Shown: positions 53,238 to 64,000 of the stretch, piece after piece
How the letters are laid out: each line of letters opens with the position of its first letter
How positions within the stretch are numbered: the stretch's first letter is position 1
Assembly (NCBI GenBank): GCA_014529385.2
Contig: CM043953.1
Coordinates: forward strand, 112,344,549 to 112,408,548
Reading direction: 5' to 3'
DNA: 64,000 nt
Origin: Adiantum capillus-veneris
Taxonomy: Eukaryota; Streptophyta; Polypodiopsida; Polypodiales; Pteridaceae
Program-made: the position numbers and the translations under genes
Notes under the pieces: generated by a model
What the model was told of the DNA's origin: nothing
Seen by the model: the letters and a program-made list of their open reading frames with translations, nothing else
Databases searched by the model: none

Positions 53238-55510
53238 ATGAACCTTAGATCTGGTCGTGTACTAGGAAATCAGGGCATACTTGGAGAAACCTCCAATAGA
53301 GTATCCACCAAAGGAAGCATGAATCAAGGAAATTCCATGCACACTATCCCTGAAGAAGTCTCACACACTTTTTCTGATTCGACATCTGAAATGTCTTCCT
53401 ATTCGACTCACTCAGAAACTGGAATGACAATGCACTATAAGCATATAGTCTCTTTTTATAAGACTAATCGCCATGGAGCTCAGGTTTACCTGGATCCTAA
53501 TGAAGAGTATGCTATTCGCATTGATGACCATGGTATTGAGTTTGAAGAGGAGATCAGGGCAAACAAATAAGAAAAAACATACATGGATCAAAACGGAACT
53601 CAGTACTTACAAGTCAAAAAACGTGACGTGATAGAAAAATGGGGTTTAGAAGTAAATACCATAATTCCAGATATGGCTGCAAAAGAAGGACCACCAACTT
53701 TATAATTTCAGGGATACGATCAAGTTGATTTGAAGCCTTTGAAATGGCTTAGTACTTCCTAGGATCAGAGTCTCTTGTTGGGAGGATAGAAACATAAAAG
53801 ATCTTCTATGGATTTCACATACCAAATCACGACACCTAACGGCCATGAAGATCATCTATATCTTCAAGATCCAGGATAAGGGATCGGCACATCTACCAAC
53901 CAGTCTATTTAGGGATTGTTATAACAACAACTTTGTTATGATGACTCGTGAGGAGGTAGAACAAACCAAATACCAAGGGTATTCTATAAGGGATTGGATA
54001 TTGGGACAAGGACCAGAAACAATTCCAAGAGATGAACACCGTGAGAGATCATCTAAGAGTAATGTTAATAAACTAGAAACCACCTCATCACGAAGAAAAC
54101 CGGGTGACACTAAGGCCAGTCTAGGGCTACATGAGTCACTATTTCCAATAGACCGGTTTGAAGGACTCGAAACAGGACCAACTACCAGGAGATCGGGAGT
54201 TGAACAAAATAGACGTGTGAGACCAACTGATTTTCAAAAATAGGTCAAAAATACAGTGGATCATGAGATCAACAAGACCACTTAGCAAGCTTTAAGCAAG
54301 TACTAAGAGAAGAGCACATATTCGATTTCCATACTCAATTCAAGGGGTTTGGAATGACATTAGAAGGAAAATAATTTACATGGTTCCAAAACATTCCACC
54401 AAGGTCAATCATGGACTTAAACACATTAGCTCAAGGATTTGTAGTTAGCTGCTTGTTCCAAAACAGGGATCAAACACAATACGATAGCTCAAATCTATAG
54501 CTTTAGACAGAAACATGGCTAGTCTGTTAGGGATTGTGCAACTCAAATGAAACAATACATTGCCAAATGCCGAGGGCTAGAGATACCTGCAGGAGAATGA
54601 CTAGTATCATTGTTTCTAGAGGGACTGCTAAACAAAGAACTTCTTGCTATACTCTATAGCAAGAAGCATACAGCCCTAGAAGAGTGTGTGTCAGATGCTA
54701 TTGACTTAGGAGACAATTGTGATATTTTCAATGAAGAAAATGTCCCTAAGGATAACCAAAGTGAGAAAACAACATCCACTAAACCAGCTCAAGTGGGGAC
54801 AGCTGCTACAGCACCACTTTTAGCCATAGAAGACATGCTCAAAAGGATGAATGACATGATGAATAACATGCAAAAAGCACCTATAAGGGGACCAGGACAA
54901 GGGATACCTCAACATGGAAACCAATTAGACCGCAGAAATTATGTGCAATTGAGGATAAACGGACCAGCAATGAGACCAATGAGTGATACTACCGACCAAA
55001 GTATGATAAAAATGTTTAGTACGTGTCCATGAGGCCACAAGGACAACCCATGTACAGATGCCAGCGTAACATGGCATCAACTCAAAGACCACTTATGGGT
55101 ATGGAAAGACCTCAACCCATGTTGGGTCAACAACCTCCATATCTAGGACATAATACAATGCCAGTAAAGTACATGCATTCAGAAGAAGTCATAGATGAAC
55201 AAGCACTAGTGCCTGTTACACCCTATGCTGAGCCTAGTCCATCTATAGTAATGGTAGAAGGAGATTGGTATAATTCACATCCACCACCATTGGAAGAACC
55301 TGTGACTTATGCTCCACTAGAGCTCACACCAGTGTATTATGTAGCTAATCAAGGTGTTAGACCTCCTATGGTAAGACCCATTGTGGTGCAGTTGATCATT
55401 GGAAAAATGAATGCCCAGAGCTTGACAAGAACCTCAAGCCGGCTGAAGCTTATTGTATACAATATTGCAAAAAGGGAGGACACTTCCAGAAGATTGTCCT
55501 AAAAATCCTT
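53238..55510 (+). pseudogene. gag: Element F Gag, broken
   Basis: Starts MNLRSGRVLGNQ, a typical start of Tat/Athila-like Gag. It continues in several frames: 53238-53570, 53580-53840 with stops, 53845-54243, then the capsid region (FGMTLEGK-stop-FTWFQNIPP near 54350; FLEGLLNKELLAILYSKKH at 54610-54690), a Met/Pro/Gln-rich stretch at about 54840-55400, and a frame-shifted zinc-knuckle pair near 55400-55500 (YCKKGGHFQ then DCPKNP). At least six breaks are visible. Confidence 0.75.
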
Positions 55511-55767
55511 TAAACAAGGGTAAAATAGTAGTAAACATAATCCAAGTGATACCTAGTAGCTCATCTCAGAGTGAGCCAATTGTTCAAATCAAGGTAATCA
55601 CTAGAGCCCAGGCTAAGAAAAAGAAACATAACTCCTCTGATGATTCATAGAATACAAAAATTGCCTCTCAAAAGACCAAAAGAAGCTGAAGCAAAAGGTA
55701 TGAGATGAGAAAATAGAAACAATGAGCTGAGATCAAGGAGAAACCAAAACAGCTATTCCAAGAAAAG

Positions 55768-57461
55768 GTGAAAGAGCCTGGAAGAGAAATCAAAGAAACA
55801 ATCGTAAAATCTGGAGGATCAATTTTGGTTGATAAAATTTTTGAGCCTATTAATGCAGCCTTGGAAGCCGAACTTAAAGCAGGCCAAAACATGGAAAACA
55901 AATGGAAAAACTATCCTTCTCCAGACATGGAACCATCTAAGCTTGAAGCTTATCAAAATTTGGTAAGAATCATGCAAGAAATGCTGGAAAAACAAAAACC
56001 AAGCTCGAAAGTATGGCAAAACCTGAGGAGCTTGTGGTAAGAGACACTAAAGAAAAATCCAAAGTGGTGGTAGAACCCCACCTTGAAACAAAAGAGCCAG
56101 AACTTATAGTACCGAACAACGAAGATGCCTTAGACGGAATTCCATTCGTAGAAGAAGACTGGCCAAGACCCTGCTGGAAAAAAGTTCGAGAGATCAATGA
56201 TGGGAGCCTAACTCTAAAGTCAGCTCCTATAGAGAAAGTTTGGTTAGATAACCTACCTCCTAATATGGACATGGACGTACAATCCATGTATGGGGATTGC
56301 GAATCTGAAGCTTCAGGAATGTTTAAACCATTGACCTTGAAAACATTACCCTCTTACTTGGGAGATAACAAAGATGAATCCATAGTGTGCAAAACCACTC
56401 AAGTAAAAAGAACAAAACAGACCCTAGAAGTAGACATCATTCATTCAATCACATCTACACCCATCCAATACACTCTTACTTTGAGAGAGCTATTAAAACT
56501 CATACCATACTTATGGAATGATCTACAGAAAACCCTAGAGAAGGTGGAGATAACGGAGCTAGTCGCACAAAATTTGGGAAAATTGAAAAATAAAATGGAA
56601 AACAAAGAGATTCAATCTGTTCCAATGAAAAAAGTCGGAGAACATTACGAAGGGAAAGAAGGAAGCACAACCCTTCCAGTGAAATATAATGACATTGAAA
56701 CCATAGAAATATCGGATAGTGGGGCAGCCATAGCCATAACCACAAAAGTAGTATGGGAATCTTGGGGACAGCCAGGCATTAGACAAACTCGAATGAAATT
56801 GCAATTGGCTGACGAACACATTGAAAGAGCATTAGGGTTGCCCAATAAAGCGATAGTCAATTCCCGTGGGATTGAATATCAACACACTTTTGCCATAGTA
56901 GACTTTAGGAAAAACTCCAATTACAAAATCATATTGGGAAGACCTTTCATGCGACAGGTACAGCTTATCCAAGATTGGGGAAACAATTATCTGTACTTGA
57001 AGCAAGTGGGATCCATAACAAGGATTAATGTAAAAGATCACACTTATAGAGATTTCATGAAAACACCCATACAAGAGTTTGATTTAGTCTCCTCGGCTGA
57101 AAGTAAGCTTCCATCGTGGTTGAACAAAGACACTCCTATTGGGATGTGTGGAGCTTCAAAAAATGGGAGCTTAAAAAGAGAAGAATGTATCCTAGAAATG
57201 GATTGCACAGACGAAGCCTATATACCTGAACCCTTACCTAAGCATTTGTTTGAGCCATTTGAGTGGAATAAAATTTTAGCGACAATGGATGTATGTGTGA
57301 ATACCTCTATGCCTACTCCATTTTGCAATGAGGATGGCTACGACATAATTCCCATACAAATAATTTCAACCCTCCACATTGAAGATGAAATTGAGGAACC
57401 CAAGGACTTGATGAAAGCTCAACAAGTCTTTCCAGACCTCTACTACGATGCAATCGGATGA
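55768..57461 (+). pseudogene. Element F first protease region
   Basis: Two overlapping open pieces: 55768-56040 (Lys/Glu-rich) and 56013-57461 (482 codons). Near 56710 is a retropepsin-like domain: EISDSGAAIAI (Asp-Ser-Gly active site), KLQLADEHIERALGLP, the middle strand TFAIVDFRKNSNYKIILGRPF (ILG motif of the fold, about 56890-56950) and IQDWGNNYLYLK. Upstream are acidic linkers. Position before RT is the usual one for Ty3. Confidence 0.65.
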
Positions 57462-58110
57462 GTTAGAAGAACACTCAACTACCTCAGAAGATTCAGGGTC
57501 AGAAAAAGAACATGTGAGAGCTAAGCTACTCTTGAAAGGAGGGGAGGAAAAGTTTTTTGACTTTCCTAACCAAAAATCAAGAAGACAAAAATGGTATAGA
57601 CAAAAAAGAGACACCAGAAACGTGAAAGCTAGACCTATGCCATCAGTCTCCAGTAGAACACAGTTCCTGATGTAGATAGATGCACATGGTTGTGTCAAGG
57701 ACAAAATCATTGGCACATATCCTTCAAAAGAAAACCCAAAAATATCAAAAACATCGAGAAAAACGAGGAAGGATACTCAAGGAAAGCCGGAAAAAGAGGA
57801 AAAGGAGTCAATATGACTCGAGTTGAGCGGAAAAAGAAGTATAAAGAGTTGAAAAAAGCTCTAAAGGAGATATATACAACTAAAATGGAAACCACAGAAG
57901 AGGATGGTAAAGATGTAATGAGTGTTCCATCCCATTATAAAACATATACTCTCCAAGATCAAAAAATCATTGTCGGACAACCTGTTAGAGGACTGCGAAA
58001 ACAAGGCGAGTCCTACAAAGGGCCTGAAAACACAAAAAGTAGATTTGGATGAGCCAGGAGAAGACACTAGGACTTCCTACATTGCAACTGACCTAAAGAA
58101 GAAGAAGAAG
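57448..58110 (+). other. Lys/Glu-rich linker between protease and RT
   Basis: Several short frames of highly basic and acidic sequence (KSRRQKWYRQKRDTRN; TRVERKKKYKELKKALKEI). No domain recognised; probably a diverged linker of the polyprotein. Confidence 0.4.
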
Positions 58111-58111
58111 A

Positions 58112-59168
58112 ACTTTTACTAAGCTTACTAAAACATACCGAGATATCTTTGCTTGGTCTTACAAGGATCTCAAGGGTGTTGATCCAAAAATCTGCCAACA
58201 TACCATACCCATGAGAGATGATACGAAACCAAGTAGACAAAGGCCATACACATATAATGAGACATTTTCCAGGAAGATCAAAGAAGAGATTAAAAAACTA
58301 AAGAAAGCCAAATTCATTTAAAAAATTGAACACACAAATTGGGTGTCTCCAATTGTGGTAGTCCCCAAGAAGAATGGAATATTACAAGTGTGTGTCAATC
58401 TCAAGAAAGTGAATGCAGCTACCATTAGAGACAGCTTGCCTCTTCCAATCACTAAGCATGTGTTAGAACGAGTTGCGGTAAAAGAATCTTGCATCTTCTT
58501 AGATGGCTTTTTGGGATACAATCAACTTTTGGGTGACCCAAAAGATCACCATAAAACTGCTTTTGCAACTGAATGGGGTATTTTTGCCTATCGAGTTAAC
58601 TAATGCTCCTATCACCTTTCAAAGATTGATGAGCCATGATTTTAAAGAATATCATAGGAAATTCTTGGAAGTATATATGGATGATCTCTACGTACATTCA
58701 ACAATCCGGGATGATCATTTTGAACACCTAAAAAAGGTATTCGAGAAATGTAGACTTTATAGGATTTGCCTAAATCCTGAAAAGTGCACATTCATGGATA
58801 GACAAGGAAAATTTCTTGGACATATAGTGTCTAAAAATGGCATATCTACTGATATGGATAAAATTCATGTTATTGTTGATTTGCCTAGACCAACAACAGT
58901 CAAGGGGGTTCAAGCCTTCATGGGACATTGTGGATATTACAAACGGTTCATCTACATGAACGCTATAATTGCAAAACCCATGTATAGCTTGATTACACAC
59001 TTTGAGTGGACTGAATCATGTGAAGAATTCTTCATGAAGCTTAAGCAAGCTCTCACTTCAACTCCAATATTGAAAGCACCAGATTGGAATAAGATATTCC
59101 ACGTACATGTAGATGCTTCCAATTTTTCCAGGATGTATACTAGCTCAACCAGGAGACGGGAGAAATGA
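58112..59168 (+). pseudogene. Element F reverse transcriptase
   Basis: RT of the Tat/Athila type: FAWSYKDLKGVDPKICQHTI, PSRQRPYTYNETFSRKI, a TAA at about 58319, then WVSPIVVVPKKNGILQVCV, NLKKVNAATIRDSLPLPI, FLDGFLGYNQLL, WGIFAYRV; the usual MPFGL is lost to a frameshift near 58600; then APITFQRLM, catalytic VYMDDLYVHS, KCTFMDRQGKFLGHIVSKNG and GHCGYYKRFI. Runs toward RNase H (VHVDASNF) where another one-base shift occurs. Confidence 0.8.
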
Positions 59169-59364
59169 TTTTCCTATTTCTTATGCTAGCCGACAGTTGA
59201 ACATGGAAAAAAAGAATTATGCCACCACCGAAAGAGAAGGATTAGGGATGATCTATGCCGTAAAAAAGTATAGACATTACCTATTAGCAAATAGATTTGT
59301 GTTCTTCGTGGACCACCAAGCTTTATTGTAGTTGGTCAACAAACCATGCAGCACATGAAGAATA
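59125..59364 (+). pseudogene. Element F RNase H
   Basis: SYASRQLNMEKKNYATTERE, GLGMIYAVKKYRHYLLANRF, FFVDHQALL-stop-LVNKPCST; continues after stops into TTHQRADHLSRI at 59415. It is the Ty3 RNase H. At least three breaks. Confidence 0.8.
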
Positions 59365-60858
59365 GTGAGATGTTTTATGATTCTTCTAGAATTTTATTTC
59401 ATTGTGGTTGTAAAAAAGGGCACTACTCATCAAAGAGCAGATCATTTGTCAAGGATTGTTTCAGGAGAACCTCCTAAAGGACTAGATGATGATCTACCAT
59501 ATGCATATCTGTTCTCCGTAGAAATGATACCTCAATGGTCGGAAAATATGGTATCATTGATGACCATAGCTCAAGTGGATTCACAAATATCGCTTCCTAT
59601 TACAATCGGATTAATCGAGCAATCGGCTATGTATCAATTACTAGCTGGTAGGCTATACAAAAGAAACCAAGATGGAATATTGCTCTTATGCATTAATCCT
59701 GAAGAGAAAACTCAATACCTAAGTCAAGCACGTATTACCATAGTAGGACTTCACTTTGCTAAAGACAAGGATTGTCCTCAAAGTAAAAAACAAACACCCA
59801 TACCTCATGTAACATTGTTTCAAATGTCGCTTGTTCCTAAGTGGAGTAACTATCTAGTCACTTACTTAACGAGCCGAACATTTCCTGAGGATATGAGTAA
59901 ACACTGTCAAAGAGCAATTGAAACTGAAGCGAGAGATTATGCTCTCATTGGAAACCGATTGTATCGGAGAGGTAAGGATCAATATTTGTGTCTTTATGAA
60001 AAGGAAGACAAATATATTCCGATTATAGAACAAGCACATGCTGGATTAGCTGGAGGTCACTTTTCTAGTGAGACCATCACAAGAGCAATCTTAATGGTAG
60101 GCATATGGTGGCCAACACCTTTTGCAGATGCCAAGGAATATGTTCGAAGATGTGATGCTTGTCAACGAGCAAAAATGCCAACATGTATAGATAGCATGCC
60201 CTTAAGACCAATGATGGGAGCTAGAGATTTCGCAAAATGGGGTATAGACTTTGTTGGGCCAATACAGCCACCTGCTTATAGAACCCAAGCTCAATATATT
60301 ATTGTAGCTACGGACTATTTGACCAAGTGGGCCGAGGCTAAAGCGACTCAAAAGAATAATGCCATAACCATTGCTGCATTCTTATATGAGTACGTGTTCA
60401 CAAGATATAAACTGCCAATAGAAATTTTCAGTGATAGGGGAACTCATTTCCTCAATGAGGTAATCAAGTATTTGCTTAATGAATTTATGGTCATCCATAA
60501 CAAATTAGCTCCCTATCACCCACAAGCAAACGGACAAGCTGAGCATACGAATAAGATTCTTAGCTCGGTATTGACTAAAGTGGTTAGTTCAAGAAGAAGA
60601 GATAGGGAAATGAATCTCCATGGTGCTCTATGGGCTTATCGAGTTGCATTCAAAAAAACTTTAAATGCTACACCCTTTAACCTTGTTTATGGTCTTGATG
60701 TCATATTGCCAATAGAATTTCTATTCCCGACACTAAGGATAGCAAAGGATCTCGAGTGGACTGGACATGAATTATCAGAAATACTTGAAGATTTAGAAAA
60801 GCTAGATGAGCAAAGGTTAATAGCTGTAGGTCACATCTATGCACAAAAACGAAAATAA
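59365..60858 (+). CDS. Element F integrase (with RNase H tail)
   Basis: 497 open codons. After the RNase H tail it encodes an H-H-C-C finger (HAGLAGGHFSSETITRAI ... RRCDACQRAK) and a core with first Asp in WGIDFVGPI, second in IFSDRGTHFLNEVI and Glu in ANGQAEHTNKILSS, which is the D-D-E arrangement. The C-terminal GPF-like part is in the next frame after a stop at 60858. No chromodomain, as expected for Tat/Athila. Confidence 0.85.
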   Translation: MRCFMILLEFYFIVVVKKGTTHQRADHLSRIVSGEPPKGLDDDLPYAYLFSVEMIPQWSENMVSLMTIAQVDSQISLPITIGLIEQSAMYQLLAGRLYKRNQDGILLLCINPEEKTQYLSQARITIVGLHFAKDKDCPQSKKQTPIPHVTLFQMSLVPKWSNYLVTYLTSRTFPEDMSKHCQRAIETEARDYALIGNRLYRRGKDQYLCLYEKEDKYIPIIEQAHAGLAGGHFSSETITRAILMVGIWWPTPFADAKEYVRRCDACQRAKMPTCIDSMPLRPMMGARDFAKWGIDFVGPIQPPAYRTQAQYIIVATDYLTKWAEAKATQKNNAITIAAFLYEYVFTRYKLPIEIFSDRGTHFLNEVIKYLLNEFMVIHNKLAPYHPQANGQAEHTNKILSSVLTKVVSSRRRDREMNLHGALWAYRVAFKKTLNATPFNLVYGLDVILPIEFLFPTLRIAKDLEWTGHELSEILEDLEKLDEQRLIAVGHIYAQKRK

Positions 60859-61263
60859 AAACAGTTTTTGATTCCCATCTAATTACAAAAATATTCAAAA
60901 AAGGGGACTTAGTTCTATTCTCTTCCCTTAAGCAACACATTCCCAAGTTTAAGAAAAAGGGAAACGGACCTTTTATCATTGAAGATGTATCTCCAAGTGG
61001 AGAAATTAAGCTATACATCCTAGATGGTGAACCAATGGATAATTGGATTAGTGGATGTCGTTTAAGGAAGTACAATTTACTGCTAACCAATGAATTGCTA
61101 GAAAGAATACATGCAGCCAAGCAAAGGAAGATAAACGATAGTAGGTTATTGATGAAGCCCAGGAAGAAGCTCGGCTTCGCGTACTCAAAAGGGAAGCTAC
61201 TCTCAAGAAGCAAAAAGTACATGTTCCCACCAACACACTAGAAATAGATGACCAACAATGGGA
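60859..61263 (+). pseudogene. Element F integrase C-terminus and linker
   Basis: After a frameshift: KGDLVLFSSLKQHIPKF, GNGPFIIEDVSPSGEIKLY, WISGCRLRKYNLLL, the usual end of Tat-type integrases. A Glu/Lys/Arg-rich linker (about 61090-61215) follows and joins in one frame (after a further shift) to the second protease-like domain. Confidence 0.6.
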
Positions 61264-61696
61264 ATTGCAGAAAGATGTAGTGTCAACAAATGATGAATGG
61301 TTAGATGGAATGGACCTTCGTATCAAAGTACAACTCAACAATCATAGAACAAATGCTTTGGTCGATACAGGAGCTCAAGTAAATGTAGTCAGTTATTCCA
61401 TGTACAAGAAATCAACAAGTTAGTCTTTGACAGCAGGAATAGTGACAATAAAAGGGTGCAACAAGAACCCAACACCAACATTGGGAGTAGTCAACTTCAA
61501 GGTGATAGTACATGGATGTTCATGCACTCATAAGTTTGTATGCTTACCAAATAAACACATGAATGAGACGATGATTGTTGGAATTCCATGGATGCGGACA
61601 TAAAAGGCAGTACCAGATTGGGATACGAATCAACTCAAGCTATCACCTAAAGGCGGACAAATCATTGTTCCAATCGCACCAAGCAAGGAGGAATAG
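61264..61696 (+). pseudogene. Element F second retropepsin-like domain, after integrase
   Basis: Encodes LRIKVQLNNHRTNALVDTGA (Asp-Thr-Gly at 61361-61372), QVNVVSYSMYKK, TIKGCNKNPTPTLGVVNFKV, MNETMIVGIPWM and LKLSPKGGQII, the order of strands expected of a retropepsin, with the IVG near the ILG position. Stops at about 61423 and 61602 break it. Its place downstream of integrase, with no intervening LTR, is unusual. Alternatively it could be a remnant of another element inserted here. Confidence 0.55.
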
Positions 61697-62396
61697 AAAG
61701 GAAGAAATCAACTGACCAAGCCATGAAGTAATCAATCTTCTCCATCCTATCGACAAAAAAATGCTACAGGTGGCATGCAAGGAGTCATGCAAATTTGGGT
61801 ATCGAAAGCACAGCTTAAGGACAAGCCGATTCAAATCTAAGTGCCCAAAATATCATCGACAATACCAAGATGGTTTCAAAGGTCAAAACACAGAGACAAA
61901 CCTCTCCGTGGAGGGAACATAACAAGAAATGGATTTGGAAGAAAAAAGAGCAATTATCTTCTCCGCAAATGGAAAAACCAATCAAGCAATGGAGAGTTAA
62001 GCCTCACAAACATTAACCACACCGTTCTACACCAAGCATTTCAGTGTATCAATGGCCAGTAAAATATCGACAACAGTCAAAAGTGATACCAACAACTCAG
62101 GAAATCAGCGTGCTAAAGCATCCTGATGACACAATCAAGTAAAGAGCACACAAGCTACAAGATTTTCTCTTTGGAAGACAACATCAGAAAGCCTCGACAT
62201 CATAAACCCTTGAGTTAATTACTCAAGACCCAACTCTTGCACATCATAATGGTTTGAATTGCGTTGATCTTCAAAGCATGGTAGAGACAACCAAGGCTAT
62301 GCATAGACACGATTGTTCAATCCATGCACACACTCATCCCGGAGTATGCCATCTAAGAGGGATGGAAGAGTACTAAGTAATTAGGGACAATGTTTG
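61697..62396 (+). other. Non-coding 3' region of element F
   Basis: Open frames are short and unrecognised. It lies between the second protease-like domain and the purine tract. Confidence 0.4.
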
Positions 62397-62412
62397 AAGA
62401 GGGAGGAAAAAG
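62397..62412 (+). promoter_or_regulatory. Polypurine tract of element F
   Basis: GAAGAGGGAGGAAAAAG directly before TTTGATGTTAACG, a candidate 3' LTR start. Confidence 0.55.
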
Positions 62413-62414
62413 TT

Positions 62415-63684
62415 TGATGTTAACGTGTGATGTTTTGCAAAATTACTTAATAATGCCCTTATAAATCATCAGTAGGGAGAATTTAACTGATAATATCTCC
62501 CCAACGAGTGTAAATAGTGTATATACTATCACAAAATCATCAACAAATAGTCCTTTTTTATTATTTTCATCATTTTCTCGATATTGAGACTTAAAAATGG
62601 AGAAATCCAGGAAAAAATAATAAAGCTATGTTTTTCAATGGATTTTCTTAATTATTGGATTTTCACTTTTCTTTTTTCACACATTTTGTTATTTCTTTAA
62701 TTTTTTCAATAAAGAGATCAAAAATTAATAATAAATAGTAAAGGAGCTCAGATGAAAAAACTGAAGACACGGTGGTGACCAGAAAGCAAGGCGGACAAGC
62801 ACAAAAAATTTCAATCAAATCGGAAGATGGAAGCGGGAAGCCTAAATTAGGCGGCCAGACCTACTTTTGCAAAATTCTTACAGAATGAGCTACAAAATCC
62901 GATTGGGGAAACTTTTGAGTCTAACATAGATTTTACGGCCTAGTAGGACAAATGGGGGAATTTAAGGAAAAATGGTTCGGGAAGTCTGGGTATAGATATC
63001 CCACGTAGGTTAAAACCACCTCATTTCCACTTGTTGCCTTTGGAGAGAGAGATTTTCGACCTCTTTCGCGCGTCTTTTCCGGAGTCTACAGTCACCTGTT
63101 TTCAGTGCCATCTCACGTGAGACATGAGGGTAAGTTCTTTACTCATCAATGATCCATTTTGTACGGCCGGAAGCCAGTTTAAACCCCTAGAAAAAACCCT
63201 AGAATCCGAGCAGTGCATGAATACCTACGACCAAAAATCAACCATAGCGGCATGTCAGCTCAACAAAATCGGATTAGATTTGAACTGTAGCATGCCTCAA
63301 CATAATAAAACACTTCTATATCATCAACTGACCATTCGGCAAGGGTTGAGGGGGTCCCAAGTAGAAAAGCTAGGTTTTTGACAAATGCTAGAATTGTATT
63401 TTGACTCCACAAACAGCGTACCTACGAGGTCTATACACAATGTATATGATTGGTTTCATAAATTCAATCAAACAAAGCCCTCAAAAAGCAAAAAATGGCT
63501 CGAAGGCTACAAAGGATCAAACGTGACATAGGAGGTCAAACTAACTCCAAATGGACCAAAATTGGATGAGTTGCTTCACAACTATGTTGCAGACAAGTCC
63601 ATAGCCTCAAAAGCGACTAACCAACTCAACAGGTAGTGTAGATACAAAAATCAGAGATTTCAGAGTCAACAAAGCACAAAGTGA
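62415..63684 (+). repeat. Element F 3' LTR, interrupted on the right
   Basis: Candidate LTR start TGATGTTAACGTGTG; AT-rich U3-like sequence, then a leader-like part holding ATGAGG|GTAAGT at 63124. The right end is replaced by copia H at 63685. Its 5' partner could not be aligned confidently. Confidence 0.4.
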
Positions 63685-63926
63685 TGTTAGGTAAAGGCGG
63701 TGTGCCTCACCATGCTTTGCCTGTGTCCATCGGCCAGTGTCGGGCTGCCCACATTTATTTCCTTATTCTTTATACATACAAAGAATAAGGAGCTCTCACT
63801 CACATTCTCACATGGTACTCATACAGTGAGATTTGGGAGCTCCACCCACATCTTGTGTCGTTCTCTCTCTCTCCCTCTCTTCCCTTCGCACTCTCTGCGC
63901 ACACACACCACATTCGTGCACTCACA
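63685..63926 (+). repeat. Copia element H 5' LTR
   Basis: Starts TGTTAGGTAAAGG and ends TGCACTCACA, 242 bp, followed by the primer site. Contains a CT-rich stretch and CA-rich end. The element runs off the window; no CDS is visible. Confidence 0.7.
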
Positions 63927-63927
63927 A

Positions 63928-63940
63928 TTGGTATCAGAGC
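63928..63940 (+). promoter_or_regulatory. tRNA-Met primer binding site of element H
   Basis: TTGGTATCAGAGC right after the LTR end; typical for Ty1/copia. Confidence 0.85.
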
Positions 63941-64000
63941 TTTGGCTTCACGACAGATGGAGTGCTACAGAGAAGTGAGCTTTCGGCTATGGTGAGCTCA

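Overview
The window is repeat-dense nuclear DNA of a land plant. Evidence: plant-type Ty1/copia and Ty3/gypsy LTR retrotransposons with tRNA-Met primer sites (TGGTATCAGAGC), a Tat/Athila-like Ty3 element with a TTTGGC-type primer site, GT-AG introns, long GA/CT/TG microsatellites, and almost no intact host genes. A large-genome seed-free plant such as a fern is my guess; the sequence does not prove it.

Layout. 1-9.9 kb: a broken, intron-containing transposase-like gene (+), then three minus-strand gene models (an FCP1/HAD-phosphatase-like protein with long Asp/Ala-rich repeats, a small RING-like protein, a coiled-coil protein). Introns and spacers here are filled with a palindromic ATAGCACA/TGTGCTAT minisatellite. 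10.6-25.3 kb: chromovirus A (+, Ty3/gypsy, decayed), whose 5' LTR is split by copia element 1; that copia is internally scrambled, with an inverted 5' half and alternating inverted copies of one RT segment. 25.3-26.7 kb: a fragment resembling an Hsp70/HSPA12 exon, then a CT-rich tract. 26.7-37.3 kb: chromovirus B (-), same family as A, with about 2.8-kb LTRs and a chromodomain-ending integrase. 37.3-39.3 kb: a third LTR fragment of that family. 40.6-45.8 kb: copia D (-), apparently intact (about 1428-aa polyprotein, LTRs differing at one base, TCGTC target duplication). 47.9-52.8 kb: copia E (+), a decayed sister of D (GACAC target duplication). 45.8-63.7 kb: a Tat/Athila-like element F (+) holding E in its leader. 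63.7-64 kb: the 5' LTR and primer site of another copia element running off the window.

Most interesting. (1) All four LTR copies of the A/B family carry a 47-codon open reading frame downstream of the TATA region that ends in a splice-donor-like site. Two acceptor-like sites, one before an unknown ORF and one before gag, are in matching phase. This suggests a chromovirus whose ORF1 and Gag share an N-terminus encoded in the LTR and joined by alternative splicing. (2) Element F appears to encode two retropepsin-like domains, one in the usual place before RT and one fused downstream of integrase. (3) Copia element 1 shows a zig-zag of alternating inverted copies that looks like repeated strand switching. 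(4) One 18-bp palindrome occurs in the leaders of D and E and throughout the minisatellite of the first 9 kb.

No rRNA, tRNA or CRISPR was recognised. Apart from copia D, essentially every coding region seen is broken or is an uncertain gene model.
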